DNA from: Blepharisma japonicum
Taxonomy: Eukaryota > Ciliophora > Heterotrichea > Heterotrichida > Blepharismidae
Direction: 5' to 3'
DNA length: 64,000 nucleotides
Assembly (NCBI GenBank): GCA_949751835.1
Contig: CATKHK010000003.1
Coordinates: 620,001-684,000 of the forward strand
Below are positions 22,106 to 32,121 of this stretch, piece by piece. Position 1 is the stretch's first letter, and every line of letters starts with the position of its first letter. The notes below the pieces were generated by a model that worked only from the letters and a program-made list of their open reading frames with translations, made no database searches and was not told the origin of the DNA. The translations under genes were made by a program, and so were the position numbers.

Positions 22106-23491
22106 ATGTCACACCAAAAAAGACTAGATCAATATATTGTCTTACACTCTCTTGGAAAAGGGGCTACAGCTCACGTCAAAGCAGTTGAAGACCCAACTAC
22201 ACACCAAATTTATGCAGCTAAAATTATGAAATCCTACCATGGCAGCATAAACGACGATTTAAGAGAAACCATTCAAAATGAAATGGAAATTCTCAATAGA
22301 GTTGCTCATCCACACATAGTGAACTTAATATGTGTTAACGAAAGCGGAACCTATGTTAATCGAAATGGGCAAGCAAAGATTGTCATGTACATGCTTATGG
22401 AACTCTGCCCAAATGGTGAACTTTTTGACATTCTGTATAGAACAGGAAAATTTAGTGAAGAAATCGCAAGATTTTATTTTCATCAGCTCATAGAAGCTCT
22501 AGAAGCTGTTCATAATGAAGGAATTACTCATAGAGACATAAAACCTGAAAATATACTTTTTGATCAAAATTTCAATTTAAAGATTTCTGATTTCGGATTT
22601 TCTACTTTAATTAACAAATATGCGGATGGAATGCTATCTACTCAGCTAGGCACACCAGGATATATGGCTCCAGAAATTCATCAAAATGAGCTATATAGAG
22701 GTGAAAGTGTTGACCTTTTTGCAGCTGGAATAGTTTTGTTTATAATGTATACTCAAAATCCTCCATTTACAAAAGCAATACCAAATGATCCGTTTTACCG
22801 CTTGCTTTCGAAAAAAGATGATAAGTTTTGGGTTTATCATTCCAGAAATAAAGGCTCAGACTTTTTTAGTGCAAACTTCAAAAGTTTAATAGTTAGCATG
22901 CTTGCCATTCGGCCTAATGATAGATTGTCTATTTCTCAAATAAAAGTTCATCCATGATATAATGGTCCTGTTGCAACAGTTGATGAAATTATTGGTGAAC
23001 TACAAAAAAGAAAAGAAAAAGTTGTTCAAGCTGCACAAAAAGCTGCAAAGGCAAAAAATGTAGGGAACAGACCTGGTGTAGTGAATTGTGGAGGTCGAAT
23101 CTATAGATGTGAATCAAATGAAGCAGAGCTAACAGGCCAGTTATCACTACAAATTGAAGATTTAGTAGTCCAGCCACTTCCTGAGCATTTTAATACAGTT
23201 AATAGATTCTATCAAATTATAACGGGAATTGACCCACCAGATATTGTGACTATATTAGCTCGATCATTCCAAAACTTGGATACTGAATGGCATCCATCAA
23301 ATGATAAATTTGAATTTGAAGTTGTCATTCGAACAGAGATTGACACATTGAATTTTGTGATATCAATTTATTCGATTGAAGACGAATTAAATCTGATATC
23401 ATTCAAGCTGAATAATGGAAACAAGTTTGAATTTATGAGCATATTCAAGAACATTGAAGACAGCATTCTTAGTACTCAAGAAAGCTATTAA
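22106..23491 (+). CDS. Serine/threonine protein kinase, CAMK-like (SnRK/CHK1 type)
   Basis: 461 residues with one TGA-Trp at codon 284, in the conserved HPW at the end of the kinase domain (IKVHPWYNG). The domain covers about 10-285: glycine loop GKGATAHV, ATP-anchoring Lys39 (YAAKIMK), catalytic HRD 142-144 (THRDIKPENILF), DFG 162-164, and APE 188-190 (GTPGYMAPE), with Thr in the activation loop. All catalytic residues are present, so it should be active. The C-terminal ~150 residues (LNLISFKLNNGNKFEFMSIF) alternate strand and helix like a KA1-type regulatory domain, as in CHK1/SnRK kinases. Its substrate is unknown. Confidence 0.93.
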
Positions 23492-23629
23492 ATTGCATAT
23501 AATAATTCAATCAAATATTAATTATCCAGAAAATGTTATATAAGTATCTCTTATAAAAGCTATTTTTTTGATTCAAATTATAAGTAAAATTTTTATGATA
23601 ATTTAAACAATTAAATTAAGTGTATTCTC

Positions 23630-24523
23630 CTAGTTTTCCAAAAGCTTCAGAATATTTTCGTTTAAAATTTGATTCGCCTTATAAAGTTCTCTAGTTTGTT
23701 CTTCAAACTCCATCGAACTTGATAATAGACTTTGATATTTTTGCCTTGTTTCTTCTAAATCGTCTTCAAGTAAGCTGATATTTTTTTGAAGTTTTCTTAC
23801 TATGAGTGATAAATGCTCGTTTTCTTCTTTTAAGTTTCTGCTTTTATTAATTTTGTCAGATGCATCAGTCACTATGTTTTCAAGCTCATATTGCTTTTTG
23901 TCCTTTTCTTTAATATTGCTAAGAAGATTTTTATTGATTTCAGTTAGTCTTGCAATAGTTTTTTTATCATCTTCTATTTTTAATTCTTTTTCTTTTATAA
24001 TCTTTTCTAACTCTTTTTCTTTCTTTTTCATAACAGATGTCAGTGAGCTTTGAAGCATCGATGTTTTCAAATGAATTTGAGAGCTTGTATATTCAGCTTG
24101 TAAAGCATCAATCATTTTATTCTTTTCTTGTAATTCTCCTTGCAAATTGCTTATTATCATATCTTTTTCTTTTACTTGCTTTTCTAAATGTCGAATTGCT
24201 GCTGTGGCTCCATGAAGCCTTTGCTCAAGGCTTTTGGATTTGTCTGTTCTATATGATTGGACTGACACTGATTCATGCCTACAAGAATGGATTGGAAGTT
24301 TTGCAGTTGGTTTGTCCCAACTTTTTCGTTTAAGATGAGATTGTTTAATTAAATCATCAGAGGAATGTGAAATTTTTAATTCACCTTGTTTAAGCTCTGA
24401 GTCTGCGAGTTTTTCTGGCAATTCATATTCTTCAACAGCTCTGTCTTCTATAATGTCGTAGTTATAAACATAAGGTTTTGGAGGTGTGTAGGGATTTGGA
24501 AGTTTTTCCTCTTGAATTTCCAT
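23630..24523 (-). CDS. Coiled-coil protein
   Basis: 297 residues. A polar, proline-containing N-terminus (LPNPYTPPKPYVYNYDIIED) of about 90 residues is followed by continuous heptad-patterned coiled coil to the end (SKSLEQRLHGATAAIRHLEK onwards). Highly charged, with no membrane segment. Probably a structural or scaffold component of the cortex or basal bodies, but nothing diagnostic is visible. It converges with the kinase gene (138 bp between stops) and diverges from the gene at 24794. Confidence 0.8.
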   Translation of the reverse strand: MEIQEEKLPNPYTPPKPYVYNYDIIEDRAVEEYELPEKLADSELKQGELKISHSSDDLIKQSHLKRKSWDKPTAKLPIHSCRHESVSVQSYRTDKSKSLEQRLHGATAAIRHLEKQVKEKDMIISNLQGELQEKNKMIDALQAEYTSSQIHLKTSMLQSSLTSVMKKKEKELEKIIKEKELKIEDDKKTIARLTEINKNLLSNIKEKDKKQYELENIVTDASDKINKSRNLKEENEHLSLIVRKLQKNISLLEDDLEETRQKYQSLLSSSMEFEEQTRELYKANQILNENILKLLEN

Positions 24524-24793
24524 TATTTAAAGAATTTTTAATATGTGTTAGATTCTTGGAAAGAGATTATAACTGCATTCTAATATTGCTTTATTTATTA
24601 TTATGATAAATATTAAAATTTGGGCATCTATAAGGAACCTTATTACATTTTTGAAGATTAATTTGCTTAATATTTATGAGGATTATATATTGTTAATAAT
24701 AAAAACTATGCTTAAGCTATATAAAGTTAATTTGTATTTAATGAAAAATAGCCGCGTTATTTTTCATAATATAAATTTAACTGCCATATAAAC

Positions 24794-25558
24794 ATGAAAT
24801 TAAAGGTAGGTAAGAAAAAGAGGAATATAGTGCAAAATGAAAATTTGCCACCTGAATTTTCTACAGAGATAGTTAATTTTGAGCAAGCTATCGAAAACAA
24901 TTGCAACATGGAAATTATCAATCATACTATTATGCTTTATTCTGTATTCTCTAATTAGAAAGCAATTGAGCATTATGAAGCTTTAAAGGATCCTCAATAC
25001 TTAGAGTACCAAAACAAGCTTAAAGTCTTACTTCATCGAAAAGATGTAAAATCTGTGATTAATTATCAAGATTCCGTTAAATCTTCAGAACTAAAGAAGC
25101 CAGCTCTTTCATCTCTTAATAAACATAGAAATATAGAAAATGTCTTAAGAGAATTCCATAATGAAAACAACTCAACTCGCCCTATGATACATGAAAACCT
25201 AAAGCAGCAGCACGATGTGCTTGAAAATAAAATTCGTGCTAGAAAAAACAGTTTAAGAAATAATTTGAGCTTTGGAAGCGAATTAAGCGAAGAAGACCTA
25301 GAAGCATTTGAGGAAAAACTTGAAGATTTAATAGAAAAATTCATCACTGAAAAGATTAAAAAATCTAAAGAAATTGCTGATCTTTATTCTACTCAGATTT
25401 CTGAAATGAAAAATATGGGCGATAACGAAGTTATAAACCAAATTATCTTTGAAATGGAAAAAAATAAAGAGAGAGAAATCTCAATCATCGCCAAAAATGT
25501 TGAATTTGCAATGGGTAAAGAAATAGAAAAATTGAGAAAAGAATATAATGTAATATAA
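24794..25558 (+). CDS. Helical/coiled-coil protein
   Basis: Exons 24794-24943 and 24959-25558 join to 249 residues. The sequence is highly charged and helical throughout: a region of about 100 residues with EHYEALKDPQYLEYQNKLKV, a basic Ser-containing patch (IRARKNSLRNNLSF), and an acidic then mixed coiled coil to the end. It ends only 23 bp before the RIB43A-type gene, and both might act in the same ciliary structure, but that is only a neighbour argument. The start is the first ATG of the frame. Confidence 0.8.
24944..24958 (+). other. 15-nt intron in the helical protein gene
   Basis: GTATTCTCTAATTAG, ending in a frame-closing TAG. Removal joins TIMLYS to KAIEHYEAL in frame. Confidence 0.9.
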
Positions 25559-25581
25559 TAAAATAATTTTTAACACCGTTA

Positions 25582-26016
25582 ATGAAGAGAACTAAGGAAA
25601 ATTGGCTCGTTCCTTTACCAAGAAGCCGCAGTGGAATATCAGGAATGAGGCTTTTCGATGGGGAAGATCTGCAATACCAAGAAAGAAAAAAATCAATGCA
25701 AGCTACCCAACGTCGATGGATCGATGAGCAAAGACACTTTGAAAATAAAAGAAAAAGAGAAGAAGATGAAGAAGAGAAAGCTTATCATCAACAGAGTATG
25801 CAAATTAATAGAATGAGAGGACTCCTAGAAGATGATTTGGAAAGAAAAAAGAAAGCCATGTCAATGTCGATAAGAGATACTAATCTCATGCTTAGTAGGA
25901 TGAAAAAAGAAAGAGAGCGTTGGGAAAAAGAACAGAAGAGAAAAGAAGAAATTGCCGACTTAGAAGAGCAGCGAAGAATTCGAGCACAAAGCACATATGT
26001 GCATTTACTAAACTAG
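25582..26016 (+). CDS. Short RIB43A-like protein, ciliary doublet microtubule inner protein
   Basis: 144 residues, far below the ~370-390 of full RIB43A/RIBC2. RIB43A proteins lie inside the A-tubule of ciliary doublets near the protofilament ribbon. The core SGMRLFDGEDLQYQERKKSM followed by QRRWIDEQ matches the family block seen in human RIBC2 (GMQKFMGEDLNFHKRKK, TREWSLQQ). The rest is charged coiled coil (SMSIRDTNLMLSRMKKERER). The N-terminal half of the family domain is absent, and the gene upstream does not supply it: multiple stops lie between and no intron can bridge them. It ends with TAG, a rare stop in this window. A short paralogue seems more likely than a truncated gene. Confidence 0.8.
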   Translation: MKRTKENWLVPLPRSRSGISGMRLFDGEDLQYQERKKSMQATQRRWIDEQRHFENKRKREEDEEEKAYHQQSMQINRMRGLLEDDLERKKKAMSMSIRDTNLMLSRMKKERERWEKEQKRKEEIADLEEQRRIRAQSTYVHLLN

Positions 26017-26075
26017 AACGAAATTCTAGATTTTCAATTAATATCTTTTAAACACTTAACTCTGCTAACCATTAA

Positions 26076-26540
26076 TTATTCTGCTTTTTCTTTTTCTGAC
26101 GGCTGAGACCCGCAAAAAACTAGTAGCCCTGCAACAATTCCTAAATTAATCATAGAAATCACTGACCACTCAGCAGCATTTTTTGAAAAATTCAGTTGAT
26201 TTTCCACAAAAAAAGCCAAAAGAATCTGAAATGCAATCAACCATTTAGCACCTATTTTAAAATTGCAAATCAGAAGAAAGCTTGAAAATAACTCAAAAAC
26301 TGCAGCAGAAAGAGCAATAATCTTAGAATAAAGAGCAACTCTTGCAGGGGTAAAAAAAAGCGCGATTCTTGTATATTCATAAAATCTTGCATATGTCTTT
26401 GCATAGCCTTCTACAAGTTGGTTTTCAAACTTGGTAGAGTCTATTAAAATTGCAACTCCATGTAAAATAAATACCATCGCTATTAAAAACCTTCCCAAAT
26501 TGCTTTTAAAGCTATTACTGCTAGTCTCTTCTTTATCCAT
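26076..26540 (-). CDS. Four-helix membrane protein, DoxX-like
   Basis: 154 residues with four hydrophobic segments at about 14-34, 62-85, 98-112 and 126-144. The first helix begins NLGRFLIAMVFILHGVAILI, which follows the DoxX/TMEM35-type pattern (GR, then hydrophobic, then G near the helix end). The C-terminus is a short charged tail (QPSEKEKAE). Members of this broad superfamily have varied roles (small-molecule membrane proteins, chaperones), so no function is claimed. Its start codon lies only 64 bp from that of the divergent MYST gene. Confidence 0.6.
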   Translation of the reverse strand: MDKEETSSNSFKSNLGRFLIAMVFILHGVAILIDSTKFENQLVEGYAKTYARFYEYTRIALFFTPARVALYSKIIALSAAVFELFSSFLLICNFKIGAKWLIAFQILLAFFVENQLNFSKNAAEWSVISMINLGIVAGLLVFCGSQPSEKEKAE

Positions 26541-26604
26541 TTATAAAGAATTCACACGAAAGAATTTGGGAAAAACACTAGAAGGGGCCTTAATAAAAGC
26601 AACT
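26541..26604. promoter_or_regulatory. 64-bp bidirectional promoter
   Basis: The complete interval between the divergent ATGs of the DoxX-like gene (minus) and the MYST gene (plus). Both promoters and both 5' leaders must fit in or overlap these 64 bp. No TATA box or other motif stands out. Confidence 0.6.
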
Positions 26605-27795
26605 ATGGTGAAGGGCAACAAGAAAAAGAAAGCGGCTGAAGGAGAATATTCATCTGTATTTCAGCCTGATATGGCAATTTTATGCAGAAATAAGCAAAAT
26701 GAATGAAGAGATGCCAAAATAATTGACGTGAGGCCTAATAATTATTATTTAAATGATCCAAATGAAAATAATATTGAGTATTATGTTCACTATGAAGGAA
26801 TTAATAGAAGATGAGATGAATGGGTCTCTTATGAAAGAATAAAACAATGGGAGCCAATTTCTGCCAAACTATCTAGAGAAAGTATCACAAGCCATCCAGG
26901 ACATGAAGGAATGGATGATAAAACCTTGGAAATCCACGAAGAATCCACAAAATTCAAAACAATTGATAACATCGAAATTGGCAAATTTCGCTGCCAAACT
27001 TGATATTATTCCCCTTTCCCCTCCTATTTTCAAAACCTAGATACTCTTTATATATGCGAATTTTGCCTCAGTTTTTTTAAATATAAAGAAGAGCTTCAGA
27101 GACACAGCCAAATTTGCCAATATCATCATCCATTGGGCAATGAAATCTACCGGGATCAAGATATATCAATTTTTGAGGTAGATGGTGAAAGAAATACTAT
27201 ATATTGTGAAAACCTGTGCTATATTTCTAAGCTGTTTTTAGATCATAAAAATCTCACATATGATGTAGAGCCTTTTTTATTTTATGTTTTAACTGAAATT
27301 GACCAGTATGGCTATCATATTGTTGGGTATTTTTCTAAAGAAAAGCCTGAACCACAGAATTCTTACAGATATAATTTGTCTTGCATTTTAGTAATGCCTT
27401 ATGCACAGAGAAAAGGCTATGGGAAATTTTTGATAAGTTTTTCTTATGAATTATCTAAGATCGAGCAAAGGAAAGGGACCCCAGAAAGACCTTTATCTGA
27501 TTTAGGATTTGCGTCCTATTTTTCTTGGTGAGGTTGCGAAATCATTAAATTTTTAGAAAATCATACTGAAAATATTTCAATTAATGATATTTCTAATGCA
27601 ACTTATATTATCCAACAAGATGTTATAGATGTATTGAAAAGATTGGAAATTTTGATAGAAAATGACCAGAAAATGACACTCAGGATAAATAAAAAGTTTT
27701 TAGAAAAAATAAAGGCTGTTTTAGGGAGACCTGGAAGAGAAGTTAATAGAGAAAAAATCCATTGGAGTCCTTTAGGAATGGCGAATAATGTATAA
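26605..27795 (+). CDS. MYST-family histone acetyltransferase (Tip60/Esa1 type)
   Basis: 396 residues with several TGA-Trp codons (NEWRDA, RRWDEW, QTWYYS, SWWGCE), each at a Trp-like position. MYST enzymes acetylate histone H4/H2A tails, usually in NuA4-type complexes. Domains in order: tudor-knot/chromo-barrel about 20-92 ([16 protein letters not shown]), MYST C2HC zinc finger with Cys151, Cys154, His167 and Cys171 ([10 protein letters not shown] to the HPLGNEIYR block), the LFLDHKNL loop with the autoacetylated Lys, acetyl-CoA loop about 268-273 (QRKGYGK), then ERPLSDLG with the catalytic Glu. All key residues are present. The chromo-barrel points to Tip60/Esa1/MOF. Stops of this and the next gene are 25 bp apart. 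Confidence 0.96.
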
Positions 27796-27820
27796 TTATA
27801 ATGCAATATTTAGATATTAA

Positions 27821-28870
27821 TTATAATTTATTTCCAAATATTGGTGTTCCCATATTCTGAACAGGTGTTGCATCTCTACTTCTGCTTTTTCTGAGTTCTC
27901 TGGCAGTTGAGAGTCTTAAATCTATTTCTCCTGTATCTTTTTCTAATAATTGCTGAATCATATCTCTTGTTCTGATTAATTCTTCTCTGATTGCTCTTCC
28001 TTTTTCAGCATGCTGCTCACATTCAGCTCTGCTATCAGCAAGCTGCTTTTCTAAGGATCCTATTTGCTGTTTAAATTTTTTCACTCTAAATAGCATTTAC
28101 TCAGATTTTAGTTTCGTATTTGTATCAATAAGTTTTTCATGGCTGTTTTCCAAACTGCTTAATTCTTTAAATGATTTTTTAAACATTTCTTCCTTTTTAT
28201 CATGCTTCTCTACTAATTCTTGATATTGTTCTTGTATATCTTTAGCAGCAGCATCTCTTAGTGACCCAATTAATAAAGCTGAAAGCTGTCTCTGTTCTTT
28301 TTGATTTAAAAAAATCCCACGATCAGGCATGCTGAATAATTTCGTTAAAATATCTTTTTTCGGCTTATGTTCCACTTGGACAAAAGATATGTTAACTTCT
28401 TGCATTAATTTGCTTTCTTCTGTCTCTGAATTTACGTAGATTGGAGGCAAAACTTGGCGTTGATCAAATACCCCTGTTTTTAGATACTCAGTGACGCTTT
28501 CTGTTAGCTGGTTTGCATAGGTCACTTTTGTATTGATATCAGCTAGTTCAAGTTCTGGTGGTAGGTTTATGATATCAGTTCCTAATTTTCTGAGACTTTC
28601 AGAGTTGATTAATTTCGCTAGGATTGAAATCATTGCTGACATTTCTTGGCTTGCTTTGACCATATCTACATCTGAATTATCATCTTGCGATTTCTCATCA
28701 CTTAGTCTAGGGTGAATGTATTCTTGATAGTCTTCTTCAACGGTGTCAGTTAAATAGGAAACATCAACGTGGTGGGCTTCTGGGATTCCTGGGTTTTTTG
28801 CTGTTAGATAGCTTAAAGAGTTGCGATATCTATCTCCTGGATCATATCCTTGCTTATTTGATTTTGACAT
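27821..28870 (-). CDS. Helical/coiled-coil protein, ciliary-type, unknown
   Basis: Exons 28101-28870 and 27821-28085, joined over a 15-nt intron, give 344 residues. The N-terminal ~75 residues are acidic and polar. The middle (about 75-200) is helical with hydrophobic segments (EMSAMISILAKLINSESLRKL). From about 205 on it is coiled coil (YQELVEKHDKKEEMFKKSFK) ending in a basic Ser/Arg tail (RELRKSRSRDATPVQNMG). No family is recognised. It is adjacent to another coiled-coil gene on the same strand. Confidence 0.8.
28086..28100 (-). other. 15-nt intron in the coiled-coil gene at 27821-28870
   Basis: Minus strand GTAAATGCTATTTAG. Removal joins a split codon (GA|A) and gives TKLKSEVKKFKQQ, a continuous coiled coil. 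Confidence 0.9.
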
Positions 28871-28911
28871 TAGTAATTTTTATTTTTTCATTTAATTTCT
28901 TAATTTAAAAT

Positions 28912-29616
28912 TTATATAGCAATATGTTGACCATTTCTACATCCAGAAGAGCATTTGATACATCTACTACAGCAGCTATAATAAGCATCTTCTCCACACC
29001 CTTTACAACTGTAATATTTCAATTTTCCTGGATGATAGAAGCATTCTCCACTCTTATTCTGCTTTGCGACAAACATTTTTTTACAGTTTTTACATCTATG
29101 GCTTATTTTTTCTTCTCCAATTGTGACTCCTACATCACTCATTAATTTCTGATTAACTTCTTTCAATTTTTTATTCTCGGCGCTCATATTCCAAATATCT
29201 TTTTCCAAGTTCATTAAAAAGTCAATAATTTCTTCTTTATTTCCCAAGCTTGTGATTGCTTTTTCTAATAATTCATCAGCCTGCCTTTTATATTCCTCAG
29301 CTTTTCCTGCATTCCCAGCTAAATCTTTCCCTCGATTTAAAGCAGTTTCTACTGTATTTATATGATCATTGCAGTACTCAATATCAGTTTTCACCTGCTG
29401 GTATTTTATATTCATTTTCTCACTTTCTTCAGTCAAAATTACTTCCCTTGTTGCTTCAAATTGGATTTTACTATTAATTTCGTCGCTTTCTCCTTGCAGC
29501 TGCTCAAGCTCATTTGTAAAAATTGCTAAAGCGCTTTGAAAAGACCCTACCATGCTTTTGACTTCTTCTTGGGACATATAGGTCGGAGTTTCTTCAATAA
29601 GGGTTTCACGGTCCAT
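28912..29616 (-). CDS. Coiled-coil protein with a C-terminal CHORD-like zinc-binding domain
   Basis: 234 residues. About 10-165 is coiled coil (YQQVKTDIEYCNDHINTVE and similar). The last ~60 residues form a Cys/His-rich module: HRCKNCKKMF, then ECFYHPGKLKYYSCKGCG, then YSCCSRCIKCSSGC. The CFYHPG step and the CxxC pairs resemble CHORD zinc domains (C...YHPG...CC), known from RAR1/CHP1 co-chaperones, and related modules in ciliate proteins. The match is not exact (YYSCKGCG replaces WSCC), so CHORD-like is the most that can be said. No signal peptide or membrane segment. Confidence 0.75.
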   Translation of the reverse strand: MDRETLIEETPTYMSQEEVKSMVGSFQSALAIFTNELEQLQGESDEINSKIQFEATREVILTEESEKMNIKYQQVKTDIEYCNDHINTVETALNRGKDLAGNAGKAEEYKRQADELLEKAITSLGNKEEIIDFLMNLEKDIWNMSAENKKLKEVNQKLMSDVGVTIGEEKISHRCKNCKKMFVAKQNKSGECFYHPGKLKYYSCKGCGEDAYYSCCSRCIKCSSGCRNGQHIAI

Positions 29617-29707
29617 TAATATAAAAATTATAAGAAAGTTAAAATCAGAAAGAAGTAAGGAGAAAATAATCGATATAAAAAGAAAGAAAAATAAAAGAAC
29701 ACACCAA

Positions 29708-29779
29708 GGGTGAATGGTGAAGTGGTATCACATCTGCTTTGCAAGCAGAAGGCCCCGAGTTCAATCCTCGGTTCATCCA
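29708..29779 (+). tRNA. tRNA-Ala (anticodon UGC)
   Basis: 72 nt forming a complete cloverleaf: acceptor GGGTGAA/TTCATCC, anticodon stem TCTGC/GCAGA around loop TTTGCAA (anticodon TGC at 29740-29742), and T-stem CCGAG/CTCGG with loop TTCAATC. The acceptor pair 3:70 is G:U, the identity element of tRNA-Ala, and the discriminator base is A. No CCA is encoded and there is no intron. It sits in the 188-bp spacer between two minus-strand genes. Confidence 0.95.
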
Positions 29780-29804
29780 TTTTTGTAATTTACCAAGATT
29801 TTTG

Positions 29805-30176
29805 TTAGATTATTGACGAATTTTGGTTAAAAAATCTATTGTCCAGGAAAAACCCATGGATATTCATATCATTTTGTTCTGAAGTTTCGTGATCTGCAAT
29901 AGATAAATGTGCAAAATTAATCATCTCATTGACACTGAGATCTTTCCAAGTTTTCTCATCTTCTGCTCGATTAAAAGATAAGTCGTTTTCATCCGGAGGT
30001 AGATCCTGGGCTTGAACAGGGATTTCTGGCATTATTAGCTTGTCAGCTCTTCATTCTTCGTCAACTACTCTAAGGACTCGAGATGGAAAATGACTGTGGA
30101 AACTGTAATAAGCGTCTCTGTTAGAGCCTGTTTGAATTCGTGATTGAGATTTTGCGGGAAACTCTCCGTGATGCAT
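29805..30176 (-). CDS. Small acidic protein, unknown
   Basis: 123 residues with one TGA-Trp (EEWRAD). The N-terminal half is basic and His-containing (MHHGEFPAKSQSRIQ), and the C-terminal half is acidic (LPPDENDLSFNRAEDEKTW) followed by a helical stretch (LSVNEMINFAHLSIADHE). The end has two Phe-rich segments (HGFFLDNRFFNQ). No known domain. The start is the only ATG upstream in the frame. Confidence 0.6.
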
Positions 30177-30424
30177 TTAAATATGAGGAAAAGAATTTTT
30201 AAAAAATTAAAGAAGGATGAGTTTTGATAAAACGTTAAGAAAATTTATTTTTCCTAGGGTTATAGGAAAATTGTTTGGAGTTTGGCATGAAGGAATAATT
30301 AATTTGTAATTAAGGATTAGCATGAATGGATTGGATTGAGTTTGAAAGCAATTAATTGATGCTTATTTATTATTTGGATATAGCTATATATATAAGAAAT
30401 GCATGAACTATTAAAAATCTATAT

Positions 30425-31822
30425 TTAATTGTTTTTATTATTGTCTGCTTCTTGGCTCCATGAAACGAATGGATTTGGCTCTAAAACTGGCTGCTCAAGT
30501 CATTTTCTCAGGAAGAACAAGGAAAGGGCACCTACTAGTGCAATTAAAGAAATTACGAGTCAAACAGCCCAGCATCGATTTTCCCCATCTTCTGGGCAAT
30601 ATTCACCAAGCAACAGCCCACTTGAAAGTCCTGCAATCATACTGCCAACTGTGAGTGGGAAGCTTGAAAGCAGAAAATATGAGCCCTCTCTGCCAGGAAC
30701 AGCTTGCTCCAATGTATACTCAATTAATCTTGGAAAACTAATGCTATCTCCTATAGATAAAATAAAAGCAAAAGTCAGAATTGTAAAATAATTTCCACCA
30801 AATATAAGGACCAATGGAGATATAGCGCAGAAAAATCCACCTATAATTAGGATTGTGTATTTATCATAATAATAAACCATAACTGTCATTATTGGAGTAA
30901 AAATTATCTGCATCAGCTGGATAAAGCCTATAACAAAAGCGAATTGTGAATCACTGCCTAGATCTCTTTCCATATACAAAGGCAGAGTATACACGACATG
31001 AACATATACAGTTCTTGTTAAGGAAAAACAAAATGCTACTCCCATTAGTCTCCAAAATGACTTATAAGCAAAAGCAGCCTTAAAAGCTTGCCATTTTGAT
31101 TCTTTCTCTGTATTAATATCAAGCTCTTCTTCTCCCCTCATATTAAAATCCAATTCCCTCAAAAAAATTGACATTACGAAACCAAGTCCCAGAAGACTTG
31201 CAGCAATTAAAAACAGCACATAATAAGTATCTTCATCCTCACTATCGCCAACATTAAAGCCAACTCCTACAATAATTGAAGCAATTCCTACACACAGTGA
31301 CAAAAGCACTGCAAAGATTGAATAAGCAATACTCCGAGAACGATAGCTTGTATATTTTTTAATTCCTAATTTAACTGATGCATTGTTAATACTTCATGTA
31401 ATAGTAAATATAAATAGTAGCACAGATAAGCGGACTGCTGTGTTTGAAAAAACGATCAATAGTGTGTATGAAGCTAATCCTGTACCATTTGTCAAAAGCA
31501 TAGAAATTTTAATTCCAAGTCTATCAATAAGTCAGCCTAAGGCTAAAGCATAGATGCATACAATAAATGATTGGCTAAATGCATAAAACGCATATTCTGT
31601 ATCAGAAAAATCAAGAATTTCAGTTATATAAATAGAATTAACGACTACACCTATGTAAAAGCCACTGAACCCAACAAGCTTGACCATGTATAAAATCCAT
31701 AAATCCTTTGGCGATTCTCAAAGCCATGAAAAGCTCTTTTTGAAGGTTTGATAAGGATCAAGCTCTACATATCCATCAGCTTTAGAACTATTTGAATCAA
31801 GGTCTTTATATCCGTTTTCCAT
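30425..31822 (-). CDS. Major facilitator superfamily transporter
   Basis: 465 residues with five TGA-Trp codons (SWLWESP, ALGWLID, TITWSIN, AVWLVI, RKWLEQ). Twelve hydrophobic segments are visible in a 6+6 arrangement with a charged central loop (about 200-225). The MFS loop 2-3 motif is LGWLIDRLGIK, which follows the G-x-x-x-D-R-x-G pattern. The mid part keeps DLGSDSQFAFVIG and LSIGDSISFPRLIEY. It resembles MFSD1/nodulin-like lysosomal carriers in loop layout, but the substrate cannot be inferred. The N-terminus is cytosolic and acidic; the C-terminus ends NNKNN. Confidence 0.85.
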
Positions 31823-32121
31823 TGCTGAGCAAATAAGTTTATATTTTAATAATTTTCACTAATCTCTTAAAAAGCTTTAATGTTTGTTTTATTTCAAACT
31901 ATTTTTCTTGAACTTTTTCTTGACTTCCTATACTTTTTCATAGATAATTATACTCATATTAAATTGTGAGTATATTATTTCAGATTTGATAAATATGATT
32001 ATTTATTATGATAAATCTTTTATGCTATTAATTTCTATATCATAATCAATAATTTTGTTATTCTATATGAATTATAGAATTAATTAACTGAATTTAATAA
32101 AAGATGCTACCTGAGTTTTCT

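Noticed and set aside
24797-24820. Possible extra 15-nt intron GTAGGTAAGAAAAAG near the start of the gene at 24794
   Set aside because: Lacks the TAG end and the A-rich branch context of the others, and the frame stays open without removing it.
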